In this document: positions 12,620 through 19,899 of the stretch, one piece after another
Numbering within the stretch: position 1 is the stretch's first letter
Layout: each line of letters starts with the position of its first letter
DNA from: an uncultured Bacteroidota bacterium
GTDB taxonomy: Bacteria > Bacteroidota > Bacteroidia > Chitinophagales > Chitinophagaceae
Direction of reading: 5' to 3'
Assembly: GCA_903913355.1 (NCBI GenBank)
Contig: CAIWKU010000116.1
Location: forward strand, 1-21,092
DNA length: 21,092 nt
Notes under the pieces: model-generated
What the model was told of the DNA's origin: nothing
The model's input: the letters and a program-made list of their open reading frames with translations, nothing else
Databases searched by the model: none
Translations under genes and position numbers: made by a program

Positions 12620-14974
12620 CTACCTTCCCGATACGATAACTATCTTAGTAACGATCTTATCGTTCCCGCTATCGTCTCGTACAATAACCAGGTAAACGCC
12701 ACTGGCTGGTTTACCGCCTTTGTAATCATGTCCATCCCAGATTGCCTGTCCGCCTAGAGCTCTGGTCTCATATACAAGCCTGCCATTTAATTCAGTGATC
12801 TTAACCAATGAATTGGTAACAAGTCCACGGATAGCAATGGTTCCGTTATAGCCTGGTGGTACGGGATTGGGAAATACCAGTACATCTGTATGGGTTGTGA
12901 GTCCTTCTGTAGCGGTACTTCTAAAACTGCAGATGCCACTTAATGTAGATATAAATACTTCTCCTGAATAGGGATCAACGGCAATATGGTTTACATCATT
13001 ATTTAATAATGGACTATTCTCTGAAGTAAAATGATAAATAGTTTTATCTCCTGTAGGAGATAGTAACCACAAACCGTTTTTTGTTCCAATCCATTTCCTG
13101 TTATTACCATCCAATGCCATGCATTGTACCATTTCAGTTTTAAACAGGTATCCAGCAAACTGATCCTGTTGTATAACCGGTAAAACTGCATCACAACCCT
13201 GGGTGCTGAATATATCAGATATACAGCGAATGATACCTATGCCCTGATCTGTACCCACCCAGATAGATCCGTCTTTGTCTTTTAAAAGACTCAAAACGGT
13301 ATTGCTGGGTAGATTTCCATTCCCTACACCCTGCCGATAATATCTCCATTTATCATCTGAAGTATTATCAATACTTTGTCCATAATTGAAACAGAAAAGA
13401 CCATTGTTTTTTGGACTCTGTATCCACAATTGATTGAGATCATCCACGATAATTTGCGCCACTGCATTTTCCAGATGCGAAAAAGGGATAGTAAATGCTT
13501 TCCAACTACTATCTGTTTTTCTTGCCAAAAGATTTTGCGGGGCACCATAATTGCTAATCCAGAGGTTATTCATCTGATCAAATGCCAAACCACTTATCCG
13601 ATAACTACCCGGATCGCCAATGGCATCCTGGATGGCGCTGTTATTTTTGCGATAGATTTTTGGTGAAGAACCATCAATAAAATTTACAAGACCCCCACCA
13701 TAGCTACCTGCCCAAAGACTTTGGTTTATCGGATCAATGGAAAGACAGATAAAATCTAAGACAGAATCTAAAGCAGGTGTATTGTAATAACCCTGGTAAT
13801 TCCACAGATCATTTTGAAAACTGTAGATCCCGTTTCTATTATATTGATAATTCCAGGCATTGTTTACGCTTCCTGCCGCAGCATATACAATATGATTATT
13901 GATAATTACATCGCCGCTGGCAGCACCAGGTGGTCCGTTCGGAATATAACGTTCAACAGTATTTGAAAAATTAGTGAGCCCGCCAAACTGATCGGCAACC
14001 CAAATGGATCCATTGGATAAAATGGCTGATCTTGGCAAAGAAATAACACCGCTTTGAAAGAGAGTTTTCTCAATAGCTCCATTGGTATTCAGTGTTATAA
14101 CCCTTGCATTTCCTGAAACGGTTCTCTGGCAAACCATTAGTTTATTCTGTGAAGGGGTAATATTGATAATAGGCCAGGCAGTATCAGCATATAAGAATGT
14201 CCAGTTATTCCCTTTCTGCATAAAAAGCGAGTCGTTTATTTCTGCAATCAGTGAGTTGTTGGTAAACGAAATATTCTGTACAGCCCCGTTTGGTAAACCA
14301 TTGCTGCCGCTTACGTTGAGCCAGTTTATAAAATTGGAAGGGTTACTATTGTTAACAGTGATGGTTTTTAATCCTTCATCTGTTGCGGCATAGAAAAAAA
14401 ATCCATCAGAGCTGAAAGCATTGACCTTAACCTGTCCCCCATTATTACCTATTACCCAGGTATCTTTGATTTCGTAACGGGAAAGATCAGTTACAATAAT
14501 ACCTAAACCAGTACTCATGTATGCGATCCCATTTTTGCAGAAAACATGGTCGATCGTTTTGTTTCCGGTTATAGTACTTCTCAATATATCCCCGATATTT
14601 TTTACGGATGCTTTTGTATTCAAAACATCAATATTGCTATTGGTATAGGCAATAACTAATTGTTGAGTGGTAGAATCCCATCCAATACACTGAACGCCAA
14701 TATCATTCAGCATATTTACTTTGCTATATCTTTCGATTTCGTTGTTTGGATCAACCGAGAAAAGATTGGTGGCAGTAGCGCAATAGATCTTATCTCCTTT
14801 TACAACCTGAATTGTATTCTGATAATTCAGGTGCTCTCTCCATTGACCAATGGGGGGTATTTGATTTTGCGAAATTGCAGAGTTGAAGCAGGATAGGATG
14901 AAAAAAAAACTGAGTAAACAATTCTTTTGGTAGCTACTAACCGGATGGATGATACAGGTAGAACGGAGAAGCAT
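12620..14974 (-). CDS. porZ: PorZ-like beta-propeller protein of the type IX secretion system with C-terminal sorting domain
   Basis: PorZ is a surface component of the T9SS attachment complex (with PorU, PorV, PorQ) that helps deliver anionic lipopolysaccharide for anchoring cargo; it is itself a T9SS substrate. The 784 residues are close to the length of P. gingivalis PorZ (about 780). An N-terminal signal peptide is seen (hydrophobic CLLSFFFILSCF, cleavage near AISQ). The start of the mature protein, IGQWREHLNYQNTIQVV, is the typical PorZ opening. Two propellers follow; late blades are of Reg_prop type (NNLWISNYG, GSIWVGTDQGIG, RKWIGTKNGLWLL). From about residue 697 (VFPNPVPPG) to the end (SGVYLVIVRD, KIVIV) lies a type A T9SS sorting domain. 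Its neighbours are unrelated, as often for porZ. The start has no in-frame alternative nearby. Confidence 0.85.
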   Translation of the reverse strand: MLLRSTCIIHPVSSYQKNCLLSFFFILSCFNSAISQNQIPPIGQWREHLNYQNTIQVVKGDKIYCATATNLFSVDPNNEIERYSKVNMLNDIGVQCIGWDSTTQQLVIAYTNSNIDVLNTKASVKNIGDILRSTITGNKTIDHVFCKNGIAYMSTGLGIIVTDLSRYEIKDTWVIGNNGGQVKVNAFSSDGFFFYAATDEGLKTITVNNSNPSNFINWLNVSGSNGLPNGAVQNISFTNNSLIAEINDSLFMQKGNNWTFLYADTAWPIINITPSQNKLMVCQRTVSGNARVITLNTNGAIEKTLFQSGVISLPRSAILSNGSIWVADQFGGLTNFSNTVERYIPNGPPGAASGDVIINNHIVYAAAGSVNNAWNYQYNRNGIYSFQNDLWNYQGYYNTPALDSVLDFICLSIDPINQSLWAGSYGGGLVNFIDGSSPKIYRKNNSAIQDAIGDPGSYRISGLAFDQMNNLWISNYGAPQNLLARKTDSSWKAFTIPFSHLENAVAQIIVDDLNQLWIQSPKNNGLFCFNYGQSIDNTSDDKWRYYRQGVGNGNLPSNTVLSLLKDKDGSIWVGTDQGIGIIRCISDIFSTQGCDAVLPVIQQDQFAGYLFKTEMVQCMALDGNNRKWIGTKNGLWLLSPTGDKTIYHFTSENSPLLNNDVNHIAVDPYSGEVFISTLSGICSFRSTATEGLTTHTDVLVFPNPVPPGYNGTIAIRGLVTNSLVKITELNGRLVYETRALGGQAIWDGHDYKGGKPASGVYLVIVRDDSGNDKIVTKIVIVSGR

Positions 14975-15018
14975 TGTGGAATAAATAAAAAAAGAATATA
15001 TGCAGTTTTAAGGTATTG

Positions 15019-15044
15019 AAAAATTACCCTTTTTTGTAAGGTAA
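15019..15044 (-). terminator. Weak intrinsic terminator after the response regulator gene
   Basis: On the minus strand TTACC (15044 to 15040) and GGTAA (15028 to 15024) form a 5-bp stem with an 11-base loop, followed by TTTTT. It begins 9 bases after the response-regulator stop. The stem is short, so this is tentative. The rest of 14975-15052 holds the PorZ leader; I see no convincing promoter there. Confidence 0.35.
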
Positions 15045-15052
15045 AGGATCAA

Positions 15053-15703
15053 TCAGATTTTTACAATACCATTCTTAATGGCAAAAATAGCCAGCCCTAC
15101 CCTTGTTTTTACATCCAGTTTTCTGAAAAGATTATCACGGTAAGTATCAATGGTTCGGGGGCTCAGAAACATTTCGTCGGCAATTTCCTTATAGGTTTTT
15201 TCAGTACAGATCCATTTTAAAAAGATAAGCTCATTATCAGTGAGGTTACTCATGGTATGCTTATCGTTATCAAATACATCTTCATGATTAATGTACTGCA
15301 TGAGCTTATTGCTCACGAGGTCATTGATAAAATAGCCGCTGTCCCGAATATTGTCTAAAGCCTCTTTAAATACCATGGGCTTGCTGTCTTTAAGAATATA
15401 CCCCCTTGCCCCATTTTTCAGCATTCGAATGATAGCTGTGTCATTTTCAAGCATACTCAGTACCAGTATTTTGGCTTTGGGCATATTGGCTTTGAGCCAG
15501 CCAGAAGTTTCGTATCCATCCATAACAGGCATGGTAATATCCAACAAAATGATATCCGGGCTATTTTTAGGGTCAAATTTTTCAATGAAATGCTTTCCAT
15601 TGTTGGCTTCGAGAATAACCTTATAACCCTCAAAAGAATTGATGATTGCTGCCAAGCCAGTTCTCAGCAATTCATGATCGTCAACAAGTGCTACAAGGGT
15701 CAT
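15053..15703 (-). CDS. NarL/FixJ-family response regulator
   Basis: The 216-residue protein has a receiver domain (about 1-120) and a LuxR-type HTH output (about 150-212). Receiver residues are intact: Asp8 and Asp9 of the acidic pocket, phospho-acceptor Asp55 (ILLDITMP), Ser83 and Lys105 (YILKDSKP). The HTH has TDNELIFLKWICTEKTYKEI and SPRTIDTYRDNLFRKLDVKTR, given here as two segments. It is the last gene of a four-gene operon; its ATG overlaps the kinase stop as ATGA, implying translational coupling. It is therefore the cognate partner of that kinase. Its targets are not visible; the nearest candidate is its own operon. Confidence 0.93.
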   Translation of the reverse strand: MTLVALVDDHELLRTGLAAIINSFEGYKVILEANNGKHFIEKFDPKNSPDIILLDITMPVMDGYETSGWLKANMPKAKILVLSMLENDTAIIRMLKNGARGYILKDSKPMVFKEALDNIRDSGYFINDLVSNKLMQYINHEDVFDNDKHTMSNLTDNELIFLKWICTEKTYKEIADEMFLSPRTIDTYRDNLFRKLDVKTRVGLAIFAIKNGIVKI

Positions 15704-16494
15704 AATTTCAATAATTGTGGTTTTATGGTCAAAGTTATGCTAGTTCCGGCACCTAATTGGCTTTTTACATCAACGGTGGCCCCTATGAGTTTTGCCCGGT
15801 TGATAATATTTTGTAACCCGATTCCGGGTCTTAATTTTTTCAAAGTATCTGTATCAAAACCAACCCCATTATCACGAATATAGAAAACAGTATGGTTAGG
15901 GTTGCTGGTGATATCTACATGTATTTCCGTGGCGGAAGCGTGTTTAATGATATTATTCACAATTTCCTGGATCATACGGAACAGGATGATATCCATATTT
16001 GTATCAAGTATATGAAAATCATCTGAAGTTTGGAAAGAAGTTTTGTAATGACCGGTTTTTTCCAGAGAAACCAATAATTGGCGGATGGATTCTACAATAC
16101 CGATATCATAAATACGGTTGTTTTGCAGGTTATGGCTGATTTCCCTCAAATCCTTAATCGCCTTGCCCAGTAATTCATCTGTCTGGGTAAGCTTGGCTTC
16201 ATCTGTATTAGTTTTATGAAAAGTGTTAAGGTTTAACCTGGCAAGGCTTAATATCTGGCCGATATTATCATGAATTTCCTGACTGATATAGGTAAATGCC
16301 TGTTCCTGTATCTCCAGTTGGGTTTGCAGAAGGGTTTGGGCAAACCGGTTTTTCATCTCTTCTTTCTCTCGTTTATTCTTTCTTTGCCTGCGTAAAAAAA
16401 CGAATACGATCAGTAAAACAAAACTGCCGATTAATATAAAAAAAACCGAGGCGATTACGATGGTGATGAGGATATCTTCTTGTTGTTTCGGCAT
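15700..16494 (-). CDS. HisKA_3-type sensor histidine kinase with no sensor domain of its own
   Basis: The 264 residues contain one transmembrane helix at about 9-34, a short coiled-coil linker (35-70), the phospho-acceptor region with His75 (SQEIHDNIGQILSLARLNL), and a HATPase_c domain with N box (QEIVNNIIKHA), G1 (RDNGVGFD), G2 (PGIGLQNI) and a closing LGAGTSITL. All catalytic boxes are intact. The part before the helix is only eight residues long, so there is no periplasmic or PAS sensing domain. The gene start overlaps the end of the upstream seven-helix membrane-protein gene by 40 bases and its stop overlaps the response regulator start by four bases. This suggests that the membrane protein supplies the input. 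Phosphotransfer to the neighbouring regulator is inferred from context. Confidence 0.92.
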   Translation of the reverse strand: MPKQQEDILITIVIASVFFILIGSFVLLIVFVFLRRQRKNKREKEEMKNRFAQTLLQTQLEIQEQAFTYISQEIHDNIGQILSLARLNLNTFHKTNTDEAKLTQTDELLGKAIKDLREISHNLQNNRIYDIGIVESIRQLLVSLEKTGHYKTSFQTSDDFHILDTNMDIILFRMIQEIVNNIIKHASATEIHVDITSNPNHTVFYIRDNGVGFDTDTLKKLRPGIGLQNIINRAKLIGATVDVKSQLGAGTSITLTIKPQLLKL

Positions 16495-17120
16495 AGAAAA
16501 AAGGCAATACAGAATGAACCGTATAAAATTACGTTTAAACTATGATTGATGATGCCGTAAATTTTGACTCCCTGCGCCTGAAGATCATTGCTTCTCAGGT
16601 ATTCAAATAAAGCGTTGATAATTCCAGAGCCCAGGTAAAATATCAGTAAACCACTCGAAATCCAGAAAAAAGGTTGTTTAGATAGCTGTTGGTCTATATT
16701 TTCTGGTAAAACGGACTCATAGAAATAGCAGCAGCAGAATATGACTATAAAGAAAGAGCCTAGCAGGAAAGTGTAGGTATTAAAAGTTTTATTAAAGCCT
16801 TGCTTAAATAAAATATTCAAGATTACCAGTAATACAAAAACAGGGATGAACCATACTACGATTTTTTTGAAAACCGGTTTTTTGAGGTGTAAATAGAAAA
16901 GATAAGAATAAAAGACAAATTCAATGGTTGTGAAAACATTATATATCCAATAATTACGAATAAATTTTGATATATACCAGGTACCTACACATTCAACGAC
17001 TATCGTTAAAAATAGAAACGGAATAAAATATAGTAATAATTTATTCCGTTTCTTTCTATAAAGAATGATTGCCGTAAAAAAACTTAAAACCTGAAAGTAA
17101 AAATAGATACCCAATTGCAT
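16455..17120 (-). CDS. Seven-transmembrane protein coupled to a histidine kinase
   Basis: I do not recognise the family. The 221-residue protein is almost entirely membrane-embedded, with about seven helices by eye: residues 3-20, 28-46, 58-78, 85-104, 113-134, 150-170 and 186-210. Loops are short and there is no soluble domain. Acidic, aromatic and glycine residues inside helices (TTIEFVFYSY; FYLGSGIINALFEYL) are notable. It starts 6 bases after the lipoprotein stop and its last 40 bases overlap the kinase gene, so all are made together. The layout resembles a 7TMR-DISM-type sensor kinase split into two polypeptides, which leads me to infer a sensory or signal-relay role. A transporter cannot be ruled out. 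Confidence 0.75.
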   Translation of the reverse strand: MQLGIYFYFQVLSFFTAIILYRKKRNKLLLYFIPFLFLTIVVECVGTWYISKFIRNYWIYNVFTTIEFVFYSYLFYLHLKKPVFKKIVVWFIPVFVLLVILNILFKQGFNKTFNTYTFLLGSFFIVIFCCCYFYESVLPENIDQQLSKQPFFWISSGLLIFYLGSGIINALFEYLRSNDLQAQGVKIYGIINHSLNVILYGSFCIAFFLCRNNKKISSSPS

Positions 17121-17126
17121 ATTATA

Positions 17127-17621
17127 TTATGGCCAGATAGCTCCGTGATTGAGTGAGTTATAACTTGTATCACCCCCATCGTTACTATTCGTTTTAATAA
17201 AATTACCTTTTGATGGTAAGTTATTATTTACAGTAAAGAAAATGGTTGTTTTGCCAATTTCACTTTTGTCAGCGGTTGGATCTGTGTTATAATCGTATAC
17301 ACCAAAGTTAACATAAACCGAGTCTGATTTATATTTTGATTTCATCGAATTTAGAAAATTCGTAATGTCTTTGAGACTAAAAGCAACATATTGCGTTGCA
17401 TTAGGGCCGGCTACGTTAATGTACACTGTACGTAACTCTTTTGCATTAGCGCCAGAGATTAAGCCGGGTATAGTAGCTGTAGAAGCAGTATTCATAATAG
17501 TACTCTCATCACCTGCGGCAGTAGTAGCGGTATTTTTTGCCTGATCTTTCTGGCAGGCTATTAAAATGATTGCGGTTAACGCAACAAATGCTGCAAAACC
17601 TAAATAAGAATTTTTTTTCAT
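17127..17621 (-). CDS. Small lipoprotein at the head of the sensor operon
   Basis: The 164-residue protein starts with MKKNSYLGF, a hydrophobic stretch and a lipobox ending LIAC, so Cys23 is the likely lipidated residue after signal peptidase II. After a Thr/Ala-rich linker (about 28-50), a compact region carries ELRTVYINVAGPNATQYVAF and VYVNFGVYDY, probably beta-strands. I do not recognise the family. It is the first gene of the operon with the seven-helix protein, the histidine kinase and the response regulator, with only six bases to the next gene. A periplasmic or surface accessory to the sensor is the natural inference, but a regulated output is equally possible. Confidence 0.7.
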   Translation of the reverse strand: MKKNSYLGFAAFVALTAIILIACQKDQAKNTATTAAGDESTIMNTASTATIPGLISGANAKELRTVYINVAGPNATQYVAFSLKDITNFLNSMKSKYKSDSVYVNFGVYDYNTDPTADKSEIGKTTIFFTVNNNLPSKGNFIKTNSNDGGDTSYNSLNHGAIWP

Positions 17622-17955
17622 AAGTCTGGGGATTTAAAAATCATGGTTAGTTACATTTATATCAGTTGAACACAAGCAAGTTAAGTCAATGGTATTTTTT
17701 ATTAGATGACAAACGACTTTCTTTAAAAAGATCATTTTTCTAAGTGGATGAAAGACAGAGAGTTAGATTAGATTATTTAATAAAAAACGGTGTTTTTACT
17801 GGAAGAATACCGTGAAAACACCGCATAGTTTTAGCTGTTTTAGGGGTGTTTATTTGATTTGTAATCTGTATAGGGGAAATACGCTAACAGGCCAGATGCA
17901 TGAGTAAGTAACAGATTATTGAATATAAAAAAATTCTATTTATTTCTGGCCTTGT
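17622..17955. other. 334-base non-coding region between the sensor operon and the ABC permease gene
   Basis: No reading frame that I can support lies here. It contains the leader of the lipoprotein gene, where I find no convincing TTG/TAnnTTTG pair, a minus-strand terminator (17782-17823) and a long-spaced inverted repeat: AGGCCAGA (17889-17896) and TCTGGCCT (17945-17952). The latter begins just after the permease stop codon and could close a 3' untranslated structure. Confidence 0.5.
17782..17823 (-). terminator. Intrinsic terminator of the ABC transporter operon
   Basis: On the minus strand CGGTGTTTT (17823 to 17815), an 18-base loop and AAAACACCG (17796 to 17788) form a perfect 9-bp stem followed by six T. 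It lies about 130 bases downstream of the permease stop, so that transcript would carry a long 3' untranslated region. Confidence 0.65.
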
Positions 17956-19146
17956 TCAATTAACCTTCTTGATATAACTACGGATAGTTACCCGATTTAC
18001 CCACCAGATGACTATTAATAAAATAGCAGCAGTAAGTAAAGTAAAGATTGATGGATATACATTTATGAAAATGCCCTGTGATTGTAACAAACCGTGTGTG
18101 TAAAATTGCAGTAATGAAATCACTATCACTGAAATACATATGATTAGCAGATTGATAGGGAAGAATTGGCGCATCAAAAATTTTTGGAGCTGGTATGGCG
18201 ATGCACCTAATATGATTAATAAACCGATTTCCTCTTTACTAGAAGCAATGGTTAGCTGTATAAATAATGTAAATACCAATAATGCAAATGCAAGCATTAC
18301 TGCTCCTGATAGCCATGAAACACTTACTACAATATCCACTACTTGTCTATACCTGCTGAAGCGGGTTTTTTCTGCATCAGTAACCAGTTGCTTTGAATGT
18401 AAATATTTGGTCAGTTGCGGATTTCCCGGATCTTTTGTTTTAATAATCAAACGGGATGGTTTTGTCTGCTGATCTTTTCCAAACCTTGCATTACTCCAGC
18501 GCATAAACTCTTCAGGAACCAATAAAGAAGAAATCCTGTCGCTAAACCCAACCACTTTTCCCTGCAAACTGATCATTCCATTCTTTCCATAGATGTTTAC
18601 TTTAAAAAGAATCATTTTTACCACCTGCTGTGTTAGTTGAGGTAAATTCTGTGAAAAGGAAAATTGGAAATTGTAAAAATCAAGAAACATATTGGGAACG
18701 ATCAATGGAATATAAGGGGAATTTTCTGTCCATTGCCAATCCTTACCAGCAACATCAATAAATGAATCGGGAACACTTTCAAAAGCGATATCTGTATAAA
18801 ATGGGAACCGGTCACTATTACTCTGAATAGAGGCCTTGAAGAGGCTTGGACTTAACAAGCCTATTGATTCAACAAAAGGCTGCTTTTTCAGGTCGTTGAT
18901 ATCACTATCCGATAAAGCTGTGTTTCCCAGATTCTGGTCGGTGAGCGATTTATTCACTACGAGGAAATTGGCAATGCTATCCTGGTTCGATTTACTAACC
19001 AGTAATTCATTATAATCTGCCTGTATCTGAACTGCCGCCAAAATCAAGAGCATGGCAACAGACAATCCTATTACCGCCAGTACAAATCTTTTACGACCTG
19101 ATGCTGTTCTGATCAACTTTTTCAGTAGTAAATTCAATCCCTCCAT
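17956..19146 (-). CDS. ABC transporter permease of the FtsX/LolE/MacB type
   Basis: The 396-residue membrane protein has the classical four-helix type VII ABC layout: one helix at about 19-42, a long extracytoplasmic part (about 43-270), then three helices at about 273-300, 325-350 and 365-385. The segment SSKEEIGLLIILGASPYQLQKF between helices 2 and 3, shown here for its FtsX character (EIGLLIILGAS), is the coupling region of this superfamily. It is longer than FtsX (about 300), with a larger periplasmic domain, so it resembles LolC/E or MacB half-permeases that work on lipoproteins or peptides at the membrane without ordinary transport. It begins 16 bases after the ATPase gene stop. The substrate is unknown. 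A terminator lies downstream at 17782-17823. Confidence 0.85.
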   Translation of the reverse strand: MEGLNLLLKKLIRTASGRKRFVLAVIGLSVAMLLILAAVQIQADYNELLVSKSNQDSIANFLVVNKSLTDQNLGNTALSDSDINDLKKQPFVESIGLLSPSLFKASIQSNSDRFPFYTDIAFESVPDSFIDVAGKDWQWTENSPYIPLIVPNMFLDFYNFQFSFSQNLPQLTQQVVKMILFKVNIYGKNGMISLQGKVVGFSDRISSLLVPEEFMRWSNARFGKDQQTKPSRLIIKTKDPGNPQLTKYLHSKQLVTDAEKTRFSRYRQVVDIVVSVSWLSGAVMLAFALLVFTLFIQLTIASSKEEIGLLIILGASPYQLQKFLMRQFFPINLLIICISVIVISLLQFYTHGLLQSQGIFINVYPSIFTLLTAAILLIVIWWVNRVTIRSYIKKVN

Positions 19147-19162
19147 TCGAAAAATTAGCCGT

Positions 19163-19810
19163 TTATAAATTCAACTCTCTGGTATAATAAAAATGAGTGT
19201 CATGCTCCAAATCTGTAATCATCAACCCGGCGCCTCTTTTTTTGCATTCTCTGTCAATCAAATTAGCCGCCCGATCAATATTTTCATTATCCAGATGACT
19301 AAAAGGTTCATCCATTATTAACCAGCTAAAAGGTTGAATCAATGCACGAATGATAGCTATTCTTTGCTGTTCACCATAGCTGCATAACCCTGCTCTTTGC
19401 TCCAGAATATGGGTAACACCTAATTCAGCAGCCATGCTATCAATCATTTCCTTTGGATAATACGGATCCTGAAGTATTCTTTTTAATTCTATATTCTCTC
19501 TCGCTGTCAGATCTGGAAACAAACGAAGATCCTGGAAAACGATACTCAGTTTTTGCTGGCGAATTGTAGCAAGTTCAAAGTCTTTTAATTCTTTGATAGG
19601 ATTTGAATCAAAGAGGATCGCACCTTCATAATCATTGCGAAGCAGGTAAAGGATATGTATTAAAGTAGTCTTACCTGTTCCGCTTGGGGCTTTGATCTTA
19701 ATAAATGCTGATTCCTCGAATTGGATAGTCGTGTTCCAAATATCTGAACTCCTTTGCAGGAATCTGTCTTTTAATGGGATGGGTAACAGATTTTGGAATG
19801 TGATTGTCAT
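19163..19810 (-). CDS. ABC transporter ATP-binding protein with divergent signature motif
   Basis: This 215-residue ATPase is LolD/FtsE/MacB-like and pairs with the downstream permease. Walker A is APSGTGKTT (41-49, Lys47), the Q-loop lies in VFQDLRLF, Walker B is WLIMDEP and the D-loop is SHLD. The ABC signature is CSYGEQQR in place of LSGGEQQR. The usual switch histidine after the last core strand reads Asp in the simplest alignment (GLMITDLEHD), although a His occurs three residues later. Such changes could lower ATPase activity or reflect a specialised subgroup. The protein ends directly after RELNL, so no regulatory C-domain exists. It likely forms an operon with the permease; the DUF4836-family gene upstream has its own terminator. 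Confidence 0.88.
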   Translation of the reverse strand: MTITFQNLLPIPLKDRFLQRSSDIWNTTIQFEESAFIKIKAPSGTGKTTLIHILYLLRNDYEGAILFDSNPIKELKDFELATIRQQKLSIVFQDLRLFPDLTARENIELKRILQDPYYPKEMIDSMAAELGVTHILEQRAGLCSYGEQQRIAIIRALIQPFSWLIMDEPFSHLDNENIDRAANLIDRECKKRGAGLMITDLEHDTHFYYTRELNL

Positions 19811-19847
19811 GCAGCCCGATTGATCATTTGATCAGGTAGCGATGGAG

Positions 19848-19877
19848 AAAAACAGCCTGGTTAGTAAAGCTGTTTTT
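19848..19877 (-). terminator. Intrinsic terminator after the DUF4836-family gene
   Basis: On the minus strand AAAAACAGC (19877 to 19869) and GCTGTTTTT (19856 to 19848) form a perfect 9-bp stem with a 12-base loop and end in a T-run. It starts 22 bases after the stop at 19900. Between it and the ATPase ATG lies TGATCA-TT-TGATCA (19821-19834). Confidence 0.7.
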
Positions 19878-19899
19878 ATCTATCTGCTAATGTAAAAAA

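Noticed and set aside
13376..13666. 96- and 103-codon plus-strand frames (also 14082-14393) inside porZ
   Set aside because: They are antisense shadows of a well-supported gene, with no start context or motif.
19821..19834. TGATCA-TT-TGATCA ahead of the ABC ATPase gene
   Set aside because: Both halves are themselves palindromic six-mers, so the apparent symmetry can arise by chance; there is no promoter box to place it against.
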